Source: Pinus tabuliformis
Lineage: Eukaryota > Streptophyta > Pinopsida > Pinales > Pinaceae
Length of the DNA stretch: 64,000 nucleotides
Direction of reading: 5' to 3'
Assembly: GCA_031772625.1 (NCBI GenBank)
Contig: CM062816.1
Location: 1,669,895,058-1,669,959,057, forward strand
Positions within the stretch are counted from its first letter, which is position 1. Each line of letters starts with the position of its first letter. The position numbers were made by a program, and so were the translations under genes. Positions 13,497 to 25,529 of the stretch are shown piece by piece. Below the pieces are notes generated by a model, which was not told the DNA's origin, made no database searches, and saw only the letters and a list, made by a program, of their open reading frames with translations.

Positions 13497-14780
13497 AGTT
13501 AGATCATTGGTGTATGGCTTCAATCAGTTGCCATTCACCTTCCCTGGGAAGCATTATCCATTCAATTTGACCAGCTGAGCTACTCCACCATCGGTAATCT
13601 CCTTGATGAGATACGGACCTAGCTAGTGCATCCTAAATTTCCCTGGAAAATTATCAAATTTGTTGTCATATAAAAAGACCAGATCATTTACCTTGAAGGT
13701 GCACAGTTTGATGTGTCGATTGTGCCATGACTTTTCGCACTCCTTTTGAACTTGTTGATGAAATCCAGCTAGAAATCGATCCTCCTCAAGCTCCGCTAGC
13801 TGCGTGAGCCTCTCTTCTAGGGCTCTGCGATCTGCCATTCCTGTGAGTGCCACTATACGCAGACTAGGTACAATGTATTCCATTGGCATCACAGCTTCTA
13901 TGCCATACACAAGTCTAAAAGGTGTTTTTCTAGTCAGCTTCTTACAAGTTGTTCTGTAGGCCCATAGCACCGTGGGTACGTGCACATCCCAGTCATTTCT
14001 CTCAGCATTGCAAACCTTCGTCGGCACACTCTCCAGTATCTTATTAAATGCTTCCACCATCCCGTTAGCCTACGGATGATAAGGGGTACTTTTCCGATGA
14101 TACACCTGGAATTCCTCTATCAACACGCTAATTGTTTAGTTAAGAAAGTGTGTACCACGATTTCTCATCAAGATATTTGGACACCCGAATCTCGTCAGGA
14201 CATACTCAAAAAGAAAATTTTCTACTATCACGCCTGTGCATTGCTTCATAGATTGTTCCTCCGCCCATCTGGTCAAATACTCAGTCACGGTGATGATGTA
14301 CCACGCACCTGTCTTCTTTCCTTGACGTTGAATTGGTCCCACAAAGTCAATTGCCCATTTTTTGAATGGTTGTAATGTCACGTGCAACATCAGAGGCAAT
14401 TCATCCCTCCATGATAGCCTGCGAGTCCTTTGACATGCATTACATGCCCTACAATATATTTTCAAATCCTTTTGCATGGTTGGCCACCACAACCCAACTC
14501 GTAGAATTTTCTGCGTTGTCGCTTTCCCTGCATAATGTCTTCCTGCAACTCCTCCATGAGCCTCAGTGAGGATGTTGCTTCGTTCAAAGTCAGGCACATA
14601 ACGTCGCAATATTTCATCTAACCCCATTTTGTACAAGTGCCCTACAATGATAGAAAAGTCTGCCACATGCACTACTAGTTCCTTCTTCTGTTGGCTTGTA
14701 TAACCTTCCGGAGCCGATCCTATCATCAGGAAGTGGATAATATCTTCAAAGTGACTATCCACGACACGCACCGTAAAGAG
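13497..14780 (-). pseudogene. Element A integrase
   Basis: Integrase inserts the element's cDNA into chromosomal DNA. The N-terminal HHCC zinc domain is visible as EAHGGVAGRHYAGK followed by CRACNACQR. The catalytic core starts WAIDFVGP, with the first Asp present. The second catalytic Asp, normally in a S/T-D-x-G-T-x-F context, is lost: the copy reads RNRGTHF. The third residue is present in [13 protein letters not shown]-terminal GPYLIKEITDGG module ends near 13,497. Stops break the frame after the second core motif, at the HP-ANG motif and in the C-terminal module, so the protein cannot be made. It follows RNase H directly in the same polyprotein frame. Confidence 0.93.
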
Positions 14781-16300
14781 TTGTGTGTCAGGCAGTCCTT
14801 CCTCCAAATTAGTAGGTTCCTCTCTAGTTTTAATGCGCCACAGATGATCAGGTCCTGCATTCAGTCGTCCTGGCTTCACAATAACTTCGAAGTCGTACTC
14901 CTGGAACAACAGCAACCACCTACATATTTTCCCCCCCAACACAGGCTTGTTGACCATGTACTTCAATGTGGAATGATCTGTATACATCTTAAAGTGTTTG
15001 CCCAACAAATAGTGCCTGAACTTCTAGAGCACGTACACCATAGTTAATCCTTCGCGCTCTGTCGTAGAATAATTTTTCTCTACTTTAGACAGCTTCCTAC
15101 TTGCAAATGCTATAGGGTGATCTAGTTCTCCCTCACCGACCTGTGTCAGTATGGCCCCTAGTGCAATACATGATGCGTCCATGTGCACATGAAATTCCTT
15201 CTTCCAGTCTCGGAAGACTAGGATCAACACAGTGACCATTTTGTCTTTCAGCACATCCAAGCTCTTTTGACATTCATCATTCCAACAGAATGTATCATCC
15301 TTTTTCAACAATTTCTCCATAGGCGCGGTGATCTGGGCATAGCTCTTAATGAACTTCATATAGTATCTGGTATGCCCTAGAGTTGCGTGTAGCTGTTTCA
15401 CATTCCTTGGCACCTCCAAGTTAATTATCACCGCGATATTCACGGGGTCTACCATTAATCCTTGTCTACATACCACATGACCCAGAAAGATCCCGAAAGG
15501 GACACAAAACCTACACTTCTTCAAATTGAGCGCGATCTGGTATCTCCTACATGTATCTAGCATCAAGCGCAGACTTGCCACATGGCGCTTGACCAATCCA
15601 AACACTGTCCAATTGTCAAAGTATACCTCCAGAAATTTATGAATGAAGTCTTTGAATGCTGCAATGACTATGCGAGAAAAGAGTGCTGGCGCATTCTTCA
15701 TCACAAAAGGCATCATTGTATACTGAAAATATCCCCATTCAGTCATGAAGGTCGTCTTGCTTCTATCCTCAGACACGATTTTGATCTGATGGTACCCAAA
15801 GAACCCATTAGTAAAAGAGTATGCCTCTTGGCCGCCTAGATTATCGAGGACCTCATCAGTAAATGGGGTTGGGAAAAGATCATGCACACAAGCATCACTC
15901 AATTTCCTGAGATCTACACATATCCTTATCTCTTCCTTCTGTTTCTTTTCTTGAATGACTATTGGGATTACCCAATCAGATTCTTCCACTGGTTCGATAA
16001 TACCCGCCACGAGCATCTTATCTAACTCAACACAGACCCTCTCCTTATACTTTGGGTTGAGGCTGTACAGTCTTTGCTTCACAAGTTTCGCGTCCGGCTT
16101 TAGTGTGATCTTCATGACACACAGGTCTCCTATTATCCCTTTTAGATCAGAAAAATTTGTGGGGAACAAGTCGTGATATTCGTGGAGTAGTTCGGCGACC
16201 TTATCTACTGTTGCGTCATCCTAATAGTACCCAATCTTTGCAAACTTCAGATCTGCCTTTGTGCCAATGTTCACCTGCCTAGTCTTGGGCGGCTCAATTA
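14781..16300 (-). pseudogene. Element A reverse transcriptase and RNase H
   Basis: This part of pol copies the RNA into DNA and removes the RNA strand. A 381-codon open block (16,169-15,024) holds most of the palm and thumb: RICVDLRKL, YSFTNGFFGYHQIKI, MTEWGYFQYTMMPF and the catalytic site. That site reads YFDN where the family has YxDD, so the second metal-binding Asp is gone. The RT connection (LHATLGHTRYYMKFI) and RNase H (HVHMDASCIALGAIL, with its first Asp intact) follow. A stop at about 15,021 separates this from the RNase H end (YTDHSTLKYMVNK to NAGPDHL) in the next block. Confidence 0.93.
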
Positions 16301-17225
16301 TGTCTTGGTTCTCTAGTTGTGGTCCTTCAACTCCATAGTGACCTTCAGTCTCCGGGATATTAACCTTTCTCAGGTCTTCGTCTTCTTCTTCCACTGTTAC
16401 ATTGTAACATTCCAGCGCGTGGCTCAGCTGGGTAGTCCAATCAGGTTGAATCAGGTCTAGAGGATCCTACGGTATCCTAAATATGGTTGTCTTAACCTCC
16501 TACAATGCTTCATCGATGGACTCAAATCCATCCTCAAAACTGAACGTCATTAGAAATCCTTGGCGTAAAACATCCCATTCTTCAGTGCCATGACAAAGTT
16601 CTGTCTCCAAGTACCAATTCATTGGTATAACCTCCAAGGTATGACAAAACAGATGGACCCACTCTAGCTGAGGCTTCGCTCCATATGCTTCAGTCCATTT
16701 GGCCAAATGATCACGTGGATCATTCCTCTTATCATACTTTTCTATTAGTTGTACCTTCAGGTGGCCAAATCATATCCTCATCATCTTCCTATATTCGCGT
16801 GAATCATCGAAACTACCCTTGTACGTACCCCACCATCTTGTAGGTGTAGTGTGCAGTGCCCAATCTAATGCCTGAAAGCGATGCTTCGTGGGCACTTCCC
16901 TTTCGAAAGCATCCAAAAAGCGATCAATGTCAGTTAGCCCATCATAGTGAGGCAGATTCCTTACCTCTGATGATATGCAATGCAATGACTTGGTCATCAT
17001 ATTACAGTGCAGCATAGATACTTCATGCAGCTGGTTCTGCTAGTGCTCTAGTTCTTCATCTAAATCTGATGTGCAAGAGCTCTCATGGTCCCATGCAATA
17101 CGTCCATCTACTGTCGGATTTACCCAATCCTGGTCTCATGCCGTTATCTTGTAAATCTGGTCCAAATCGTCATCACTTTCATAATTGCGGACCGGTTCTG
17201 TATAGCGCGGTCCTTCTGCAGGATC
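16301..17225 (-). pseudogene. Element A second gag-like block between protease and RT
   Basis: Between protease and RT lies a region that looks like a second capsid-type domain. It has LPHYDGLTDIDRFLDAFERE, then RWWGTYKGSFDD, then RNDPRDHLAKWTEAYG, then PMNWYLETELCHGTEEWDVL. The pattern (a target sentence, a W-rich core, then a helix pair with W and L spacing) is that of retrotransposon gag, but the first gag of this element is upstream at 17,740-19,209. Two or three stops interrupt it (for example after 16,770 and 16,500). Its role is unknown; it could be a duplicated gag or a domain peculiar to this family. It runs on into the acidic linker before RT. Confidence 0.65.
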
Positions 17226-17660
17226 TAGTGGCACCACTACGCGGAGCGATTTCTTTTCAAATATCATCTTTCACTTCTTTAGGTTGATTACCCCATTCAT
17301 GTCAGTGGCCCAATCGATCCCAAGGAGCGTAGGGTAGGGATTGCTATCATCCACAATATCTATTACTTCAAAATTTGCCAGTGCACTCACACCTTCGATG
17401 TCAAGTGTTACCCCCTGCAGCCTCCCCATTAGATGATTTTCTGTTGATTCACCATCCTTAATTGGATCAGAGACCATTTGAGCACAGGTATCCCCATTCT
17501 TTCCCATGTTTTTTTGGAAAAACATTTGCATCGGACCCCAGATCCAAGATAAATTGGTCCATTTCGTATTCCCCTATTTACGCAATGAGTCTCATCTCAC
17601 GTCCAGTCCTCGCCTTATGCTTACCAAGTATTCTGACTACGCACAGTTCGCTAGTAGCGC
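17226..17660 (-). pseudogene. Element A aspartic protease
   Basis: Retropepsin-type protease that would cut Gag-Pol. The active site reads FILDLGSDANVFP (about 17,530-17,568), a D-L-G-S variant of D-S/T-G. The second half has NPYPTLLGIDWATD, equivalent to the usual I-L-G-R/L-x-W segment. A one-base frame change separates the active site from the C-terminal half (17,531-17,271), so it is inactive as it stands. Confidence 0.85.
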
Positions 17661-19209
17661 CGTCCTTGCTAGCGCACCAATTGATCAATTCCTGCAGTCC
17701 CTTCACAACCTTACTATCGCAGAGTAATTTCATGCAGGTCTATAAGAACGTGGTAATCATGGGTGGGTCTATTTCTTCAACTGGTTTCTCCTGACTTCCT
17801 GAGATAGAGGCTTCAGTGAAGCTTTTCTTTGCTTCCATAAATGTTTCTTTTGTGCACTCCAGATCAAATTCAGTCTCCTTTTCTGGTGCTTTGCGAACCC
17901 CCTTACCTTTTGCAGGCTGCTTCCCTTTATCCTCGCCATTTGTCATTCCACTCCGCAACATAATGTTTGCCTTAGGGTCTTCCTCGTGAGGCTCATCCCT
18001 CATCATTTGGAGGTTCTGCATCGACTGTGGAGGCTGCGCCCTCTTTTCACGAATCTTAGCCAATAATATAGGGCAATCCTCAGTCGCATGGTCAAATTGA
18101 TTACGATAGCGACATGACACTCACGTCAGCTTTGGGTAGTCTCTCGCGTAGTGTCTTGGTCCTCCACAATTGTGACAAATAAGCTACCCTCGGCCTCTAC
18201 CAGGCCCCCCTCCACCTCGGCCTCAGTCGCACCCCTGATACTCACCTCGTGCTCCCCCAGCACCTTGGTCCGAAGGCCATGTTTCTACCTACACCGTGTA
18301 TGTAGGTGTCCTGTCCATCATTAATTCGTAACTATGACAATTGTGCTCGTCATGACCTACTGATTGAAAGAAATTGTAGAAGAGATTTTGTGGTGTCTCT
18401 ATGAATTTCTGCAGCAAATTGCAATTGTCGGTCACATGTTTCCCAACTACCTACCATATAGTGCACCATAGCGCAGGCCCTGCACTTGGCCTTGCCACAA
18501 CCTCCAACCTTAGAGGAATTGGTCCCCCTACTGCAACATAGTTTGCAAATACTTGACAGTGATCCTTGTCATACCCATGACCTTTGCATTTCAGGCACCA
18601 AACTTCTCCACGCACCTCCGGCTGACCTGTTCTGTCTTTCTTCAGACTTTTCATTTCGAGGCAAGGGTTTTGCAACTGCGCGTGAATCTATTGAACACCT
18701 AGATTACCATTCTATATTCGTGTCTCATGTAGTCTCATCGCGATTTCTAGAGCTTCTGCCTGGGTCCCAATCTTCTGTTGTGAGAGCGCAACCCTTAGGT
18801 GGGGCAGGAGTGAGGCCATGAACCATTCGCGGTGCTGCCCATTAGTTAGGTTCATGTTGGCTTCACGGATCGTACACTTCAATCTTTGATCCAAATCCCA
18901 GGGCATCTCCCCAGGCTTCATCATGATCTCCTTGAATCCCATAATTGATTGTGCTTGAGACTTAGGTCTACTAAATTCCCTATTCAGCAGAGTCTAGATA
19001 TCTACCAATGCGAACGTTGAGTTATCAGTACTGTACTTAATGTACCATGTTAGTGCGCGGTCTTGCAAAGCACTAACCAGCATTGCTTTCTTCATTTGAT
19101 CATCTGTGATACCTTGAGCTTCCCATAAAGCCTTCGCGATGAACCAAAACTAGTCTGGATCTTCATTTCCTATGCCCTTGAATACAGGTAGCTTTACGGA
19201 GTTCGCCAT
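17661..19209 (-). pseudogene. Element A Gag with zinc knuckle
   Basis: Gag would form the virus-like particle and bind the element's RNA. The likely capsid start MANSVKLPVFKG is at 19,209. The core has REWFMASLLPHLRVALSQQK and a basic tail. A zinc knuckle CHNCGGPRHYARDYPK lies near 18,140-18,180; its last Cys is Tyr, so the CCHC set is incomplete. A second Cys/His group, CLKCKGHGYDKDHC, lies at about 18,560-18,600. A charged region follows (18,120-17,740). Several stops break the frame. A proline-rich stretch lies just upstream. Confidence 0.85.
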
Positions 19210-19980
19210 ATTGAACAGTGGTGGAGGTGGCAGTGGTGTGGGCGATGGGGTGAGTGGTGGAGGTGAGGATGGAGGTGGTGTGGATGGATGGGATGAGGAT
19301 GGAGTTGGTGTATGTATTCGCGGGAATCCTTATCTTATCAACTGAATAATGCTCAATGGAGAAGCCTACGCTGCTCCTTCGTCGTCACTCAAAGGAGGCT
19401 CAATCAATGGGCTATACTCAAGACCTTTTCTTCCTCCATCCCTGAAAGACTTTCCACTTCGCATAGCTCCAAACATCAAGGTAACTACATGACCCACTTT
19501 TCACACAAGAGCATCTTAATCCAAGTATTTAGTGATTTCAAATGCTTACCTCGCGGTTATTTGAAGAAGCGGTGCTCTGCTTCGTTGTAGCTGACCAAAG
19601 TATCAACCACGAACTCTGTCAAAAACCCTCTTATGATATGGTCGAGCCAATGATCGACATCACGCGTGATCTTACCTTCAGAGGCTTCCAATCTCTATAA
19701 GAACTCCGGGGTCCAAACAATCAGATTGTTAAGCCTCCACCTTCCCCGGTTGTTTGCCAACTTCGCGATCCACTCGTATAATTCAAACGGGAAAGAACAT
19801 AAGAAGATTTCATGAATTTCTGTGTACAGATATATGTCCAACCATTATTCTTTTGTCAATCATGGATTCCTATTTTCTTGTGTAGCGAATTCATGGATCT
19901 TCCTATCCAACCAGTCTTTAATGTCCTTCTTAGTTGGATTCCAATGATGCGACATCACACATCTCATTATGTAGATCCCA
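19210..19980 (-). pseudogene. Element A leader and possible Gag N-terminal extension
   Basis: Between the primer site and the capsid start, the minus strand can be read in pieces as a protein-like sequence (a W-rich segment near 19,700-19,760, a KSFRDGGRKGLEYSPLIEPP piece near 19,400, then a long Pro/Ser/Thr-rich stretch at 19,210-19,320). Stops and frame changes are frequent, so a coding role is an inference. It could equally be untranslated leader. Confidence 0.4.
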
Positions 19981-19998
19981 GTCCTGGCAATGGAACCA
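19981..19998 (-). other. Element A primer binding site, worn tRNA-Asp type
   Basis: On minus, two bases inside the 5' LTR, the sequence is TGGTTCCATTGCCAGGAC. It resembles the tRNA-Asp-complementary site used by Athila-type elements, with most differences at positions where CpG would have decayed to TpG or CpA. The tRNA assignment is an inference. Confidence 0.55.
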
Positions 19999-20000
19999 TT

Positions 20001-20992
20001 TGTTGGCTTGATGGGCCCTGACCTAGGTTTAGTGTTAGTCAGCCAAGCAAATCCCTACACTACTGGCCCTTTCAGCATCAACCCACGGAGCACGGACCGA
20101 AGTCTCACCCGAAGCAATATGGGGGGATGCAAGAACCAAGTTTCCATACCCTGAGATGGTTGTGATGTCGATTTTATACCTTAAACCCTTCCTTCACGTA
20201 GATCGATAAGCCTTTAGGGCTTATCGATGTACTTTCTCTTTCATCTCTTAGAACCTCCACAAAGGTATACGATCGTCCTTCATGCAACCCTAACTAGTGG
20301 CTCAGGTACTTACACGCCTTTGTTACTGCGTTATTATATGATTTCTTGAATTATTTTAAGTGTTTGCCAATTTTACCATGTAATTAAGATTGTCTTTGCA
20401 TAAACATATATCCTTATTTGCGTTCATATAACAGATAGAAACATATACATTCACACATCAAATTAGCATTATAACATAAACCCAAAACTTAACATAACAT
20501 AATCACATGCAATCTACAGAGGAAAAATACACAGTAATTTCAGAATACTTCTCTTTATTGATGATTCAGATTTCCAATACAAACTCTATCTACCCCATGC
20601 ACACATCTACAGGGGTTCGCGCACTCAGCTATGGACTTCTACCCTATGCCTCTGCGCACTCAGTTGCAGAGCCTCTTCCTATGCTAAGAATCTTGCTCTT
20701 AGCTCTTCACAAACTTGTCAAGCACTTCTATTTTTTTGACTGCTCCCCTTAGACTCCTCTATGACCTCCTTTTTATACAATCCCATGGTCTACAGACCAA
20801 GGGCAGATCTCTAAAACTGACACAACCTATCTAGACTAAGGGCGGAAAACCATTTCTGACTCTTGATATCTTCACGCTCTGCGACCACAAAATGTGGAGA
20901 CTTTACATTTCTTTATACAAACTTTTGGCCTTCTGCCCCAAAACATGCGTTGTTAACGCCAAAATTGACCCCCAGGGGACCCATTCCCAACA
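20001..20992 (-). repeat. Element A 5' LTR
   Basis: 992 bases, the partner of 8,823-9,814. On the minus strand it is upstream of gag. It carries the promoter for the element. TGTTGG and CCCAACA are its matching ends. Confidence 0.95.
20769..20777 (-). promoter_or_regulatory. TATA box in element A 5' LTR
   Basis: On minus the sequence reads TTGTATAAAAAGGAGG, a good plant TATA box about 220 bases inside the LTR's U3 end. The same motif is kept in the 3' LTR. Confidence 0.6.
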
Positions 20993-20997
20993 ATAGC

Positions 20998-22240
20998 ACC
21001 CTAAGCCACTTTTTCCAAAAGTGAAATGGATAACAAAGGAAAAATTTGAGCCCATTACTTGTTTATTAAAAATTAACGAATTGAACTGAAAAGTAAAAGA
21101 GAGATGAACTAAGAAACAAAATTAATCCTATTATTATTGTCACTAATCGAGAGAGCATATGACTAAGTATAGTCATACTTCCAGTGAAGCCATTCTCTCA
21201 GTTTAATTCTATACATATGAAAATGTCAAAAATAATTAACAAAAATAAAACTACAGCTAAATCATTAAAATAAAAATTCAACCCACTATTTACATCTAAA
21301 CTTAACAAAATAAAATTATTTACATAAGCCTTACCTTGAAATTTCTTTAAAAATCTACCTACAAGATCATAAAATTCAGGATGTATTTCAATCAATGCTT
21401 GAAAGAGGTTCAGGGGAAGAGGAAACAACAGGCCAGTGTTGAATGATATGTCTTTAAATATCATAGGATGCTGTAAGAAAATAAATTTATGCACAACAGA
21501 AAGTGCATGGTTAGAAATCTTAGTTTTGATAAAACGTGGATAACAATGCACTAGAATATTTTGAAAGGTATTACATGGATGGTGAGAATATAATAGTGGG
21601 GTTTCAAACATCAACATTTGTGAAAAATTAAATGAAAATTAGAAACAAATTGGCCACACATAATCATCAAATAAAATCTCAAAATAAAAAGTAGTAAATG
21701 TTCATGATTAAAACTATGAAATCAATTTTCATATATGTTTATTAACGCACTTGATGAGAGACTAGACTTTTGATACTCAAAATTCCAGCCCAATTTGCCC
21801 AAAAAATAAAAGATAAATTTTGAAAAAGAAAGAAATGAAATGGGGGAAAATGAGAGAAAGGAAAACTATAATGTACATTTATGTTACAAATAATAGTACA
21901 ACATAGTGGGAGTTTTTTTGTAATGATTTCATTTCCACAAGTGATTATAAAATTAAAGTCATTTTTGTCTCCATTCACTTGAAGAGATGGGAAACTTTGT
22001 AGATTATGATCCCAAAAAGGTATTTCATCATTGTAGGAGTCATAAATTGGGTAGATTCGTGATTGCTGAAATCATCATGAAGAATGAATGATTGGGAATT
22101 TATCAAAACATTTAAATTAGTGCTCTTTTCATCACTTAAAGAATAGGAGTTAACAATTTTTGAAGAAGAAGAATAACAAGGTTCAATGCTTTCATCATTA
22201 TGAACAATTTCAATAGTATCTTCTTTTCCTAAATCAGAAT
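20998..22240 (-). other. Unexplained DNA with open minus-strand stretches
   Basis: No known domain. The minus strand is open for about 88 codons from 22,236 to 21,973 (Ser/Asn/Asp-rich, including SYSLSDEKSTNLNVLIN and HDDFSNHESTQFM). A second, 139-codon frame lies at 21,617-21,198; it is hydrophobic at its C-terminus and rich in Phe, Leu and Ile. In DNA this AT-rich such frames can arise by chance, and I do not recognise either. They may be parts of an old retroelement cut by elements A and B. Confidence 0.3.
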
Positions 22241-23116
22241 TGTTGGGGTCCGAGTGTGAATAAACTATTAAACCCTTTCCTACATTAATTCATCAATCCA
22301 GGTGCATACAATTTTCAAGATAACACGCAAGGTATATGCAGGGGCAAGGTCACAATCTCATATCGAGCAATAATTCGTGACTAAGAAATTAAAACATTGA
22401 TGTAATAGTAATGGAAATAAATTGCAGAACTTAAAAAGCATTCACAGAAATCAATAGAGATGTATAACAACAACAAGAATAAACACACAAAGAGTAAAAC
22501 AACATACACAAAAGAAATACGCAACACCTGATCAAAAGAGCGGGCCTAGCTCTCTGATCAGGGCTGCGTTAATTTACAGCTAAGGAAAGAACAACAAAAC
22601 TGCTTGTATTATATTAATTTGTAGAAGAGTTGTTACAATACATATATATGTGTGGATAACCCTTCACATAGGAATAAAATCCTTTTTATACAATAAATGG
22701 GTAATAACATATTCCCCAAAACCTGGCAACTAAATGCCCAAAATATACAACAATTCAGAACAACAATTAATTGCCGAGAGAGTGAGAATAGAAAAGATCC
22801 AAAATAAGTTGGAAAACAGCTGTGAGTTGGTTATGCTGTCACAGAGTTGCTGAATAGCTAATGTGAATCGCAGAACTGCTGCTACATGTTGTGAAAGCGA
22901 TACTTGTTCACTAGAATCTGCGGAAATAATAAGTTTTAGTAGTTCGCCTAGGTAAAACCCCCGTGACTTTACTTCATCAATTAAATATTCCAAGAGACAT
23001 AATAAATAAGGGTTACCTCATGAGTTTATCACAATAAATACATATCAATCGATGCAAAAAGGATGGAAAGATGGGTGAAAAGGTAAGGAAAAGATAAGAA
23101 TATTTAGTTCCCAACA
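22241..23116 (-). repeat. Element B 3' LTR
   Basis: 876 bases with ends TGTTGGG and CCCAACA, a perfect 7-base inverted pair. A purine tract on minus directly abuts its inner edge, which identifies it as the 3' LTR. A minus-strand TATAAAAAGG box lies at 22,681-22,690. The outer 5 bases are AGAAT; the matching duplication would be beyond the window. Confidence 0.85.
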
Positions 23117-23128
23117 ACTCCCCCCAAC
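23117..23128 (-). other. Element B polypurine tract
   Basis: Minus strand GTTGGGGGGAGT, immediately followed by the LTR start TGTTGGG. It overlaps the end of the post-integrase ORF. Confidence 0.8.
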
Positions 23129-25529
23129 TAGCCTTCTGCATGCCCTCATGTAGCTCACCGCTTCCGCAGGTCTGGATTAGAATGGCTATGATCCTCATGG
23201 AGTTGGGCGAGATCAGATTCTTCTGCCATATCTATTCCTGGGACCTTGTATCCTTCTGAGAGAAGGACTTCCTTCCACTAATCACCTGGTACATTATATG
23301 CTGGGGTATAATGCTCTGCTGGCAGCCAAATGACAGGGAACCTGAACCAGAGTCCCATCCACCGGACCCCACATGTTTGGATGCATGCGACATACCTTGG
23401 CACCTGACTTAGTGCCCGTGCAAAATTTGGTGCTCCAAAAGGTTCCTTGTTCCGAACAAATGTAGGTGACATCATCCACCTTTTCTGACAGCTATCAAGG
23501 GCCTCATCTTGAAACGTGACTATTTGTTTGACGCAAAGATCAATGCACCACTTCTATGTCACCAACATCTGTTCTCTATTTCCCCAGATCTCTAAAAAGG
23601 TGGTGTGCTTATTGTACATAGTTACAGACCGCTCGTGCTCTCCTCTCATTATAAGAGGCTTCATGTTTTGATTTGACTCAAACGTATTGAAAGCCTTCTG
23701 CCAGTTTATTTGGTTGAGAGTATAGGAGGTGAGAGCCCTTAATGAATGTCCCTCACATATGGGACCGGGTTAAATTCTTTGTCATGCGTAGGAATTATCC
23801 ATGTAGATAGAGCTCGCACATCAAATGCTGGGTTACTACGTCATCGATCCTCAATATACGAAGGAACTATACAGAGTCCTCGACCTCATGATTGACCTCC
23901 TTCTTAATGCTTTCCAAATAGAAGAAAAGAAATTGCTCATGCAAGAACAAAGCATAGCTAGAAGCAGGAGGGCAACATGCCATTACCTATTGTGCTAGGC
24001 TGAACATTTGTTCTTTGTCAGCCTTCAATTCTAGCACTTGCCTTTCCAACCATTCTACTTTAACCTACTTCTTCGCATGCCTCAGCCGTAATATATCCAC
24101 TCGCTCTACATATTCGAAGATAGCCTTGGATGACTGCTCCTGAATTCTTTTCACCTCATTCCTATAGTGGGTCGCAGTGGATTTCCTAGTTTGAATCTCA
24201 GCTATCACGGAGAATTTCACAGCCTTTGAACAAGTGCTCGATAGGATCTGTCTGAGTAGCAATAGAGGTCATCGGCACATCTTCTACCTGTGTTTCTACC
24301 TCGACCACCCGTAGCCTTAGGCTTCTTGACCCGCCGTTTATACTTCCTTACCTACTTCTTAAGTCGATGCACCTGTCTTCTTAGTCTTCAGACCTTTTTT
24401 TTCAATTGCATCATCTCTTGAATTGTAGCTGGTATTTCTTTTTAAGCGTTGGCCTCCTTCGCTCGCATAATTCTATCCACTCCTGCTTAAAAACCACTTT
24501 GTCTGGCCCTACAGCCGGTTTGGTAGGTGGAAGATTGCTCAGAGGAGTATCTATTGGTCTTTCATCTGGGTTCTCCACTCTTTGTTCCTCTCTCTTGATC
24601 ACTTCCTACTTGACAACCAATTCGACTGGCTTTGCAGCTGGCTCCTCAAGTGGTGGATTACTCAGAGGAGTATCCATGGGTCCATCTGTCAGGACCTCCT
24701 TGCTTGGTCCCCCTTCCTCGAGAGCAAGTGCCTCCTTTTTAATAATTAACTCGACCTGCTCTGGGGCTGTTTCGGCAGGTGGTGGATTGATTGGAGGGGT
24801 GTCCACCCTCTTTTTTATCGGAACTTCCCTTCCTAGTCCCCCTATTTCAGAAGCAGCTGCTTCTTTCTCCCTTCTAGGCTCTAGGGCATCTATTGCCCGA
24901 ACAACACCCTCTTCATTCTCTTGTTGTTCCTGTTCTTCTGCAGAATGTTCTTCCTCCCTCTGTTCTTTGGAACAGATTTGCTGAGAGTCAGCAGCCAACA
25001 GACTAACTGCAATCGAGCCTTTAACCAACCCATCAAACTTTAGAATGGGAGGAAAAACAACCTCCTTTTCTGAGCGTTGGGGAGAATGAGACACTCTCGC
25101 TCCTCTAGGAATGGAGGAATAGAAAGGAAACTGAAAAATGTTTTCTTCCTGGCTTGTACCAGTTTCGACTGTAGCCTTGAGCTCTTTCCTTTCATCTGCA
25201 ATAATTCCACTCTAGGCCGGGGCTCCTTCCTGTGTTGCCTCCTATCCTGTGGTTGACACTAGTTCTTGTGGAGTAGTTTCAACCACAGGATTTATTCCTT
25301 CTACATTTTCCGGTACTGGATGGGTTAGTGGTTGTTCTTGTGTGACACCACCACCCATATCCAACACTTCTTGAGCAGATGGTGGTGGCACTATCCCCTC
25401 TGGCATGTCGTTAATAAAGATGAACTCTTTTATCATCATGTCAACCTCGACCATTGTATCCATGATTCCTTCCTTCATCTGCTCCATGGTGTCTTCTGCT
25501 CTGAGCCTTTCTTGCTCAGGCCCATCTTC

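Larger units (their letters stand above)
8823..20992 (-). mobile_element. Element A: complete, inactive Ty3/gypsy LTR retrotransposon
   Basis: A 12,170-bp element read on the minus strand. Both ends carry 992-bp LTRs beginning TGTTGG and ending CCCAACA in plus orientation. The 5-bp duplication ATAGC lies directly outside each end (8,818-8,822 and 20,993-20,997). The order in minus sense is 5' LTR, primer site, gag, protease, a second gag-like block, reverse transcriptase, RNase H, integrase, a post-integrase ORF, polypurine tract and 3' LTR. Every coding block has stops or frameshifts, and catalytic residues are altered in RT and integrase. The LTRs differ by roughly a tenth in the stretch I compared, so the insertion is old. 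The structure with an extra third ORF and a worn tRNA-Asp-type primer site fits the Athila side of Ty3/gypsy, but I cannot fix the lineage without a tree. Confidence 0.95.

Noticed and set aside
19981-19998. tRNA gene or tRNA-derived SINE at primer sites
   Set aside because: Only the short tRNA-3'-complementary stretch is present beside an LTR; no cloverleaf or A/B box.
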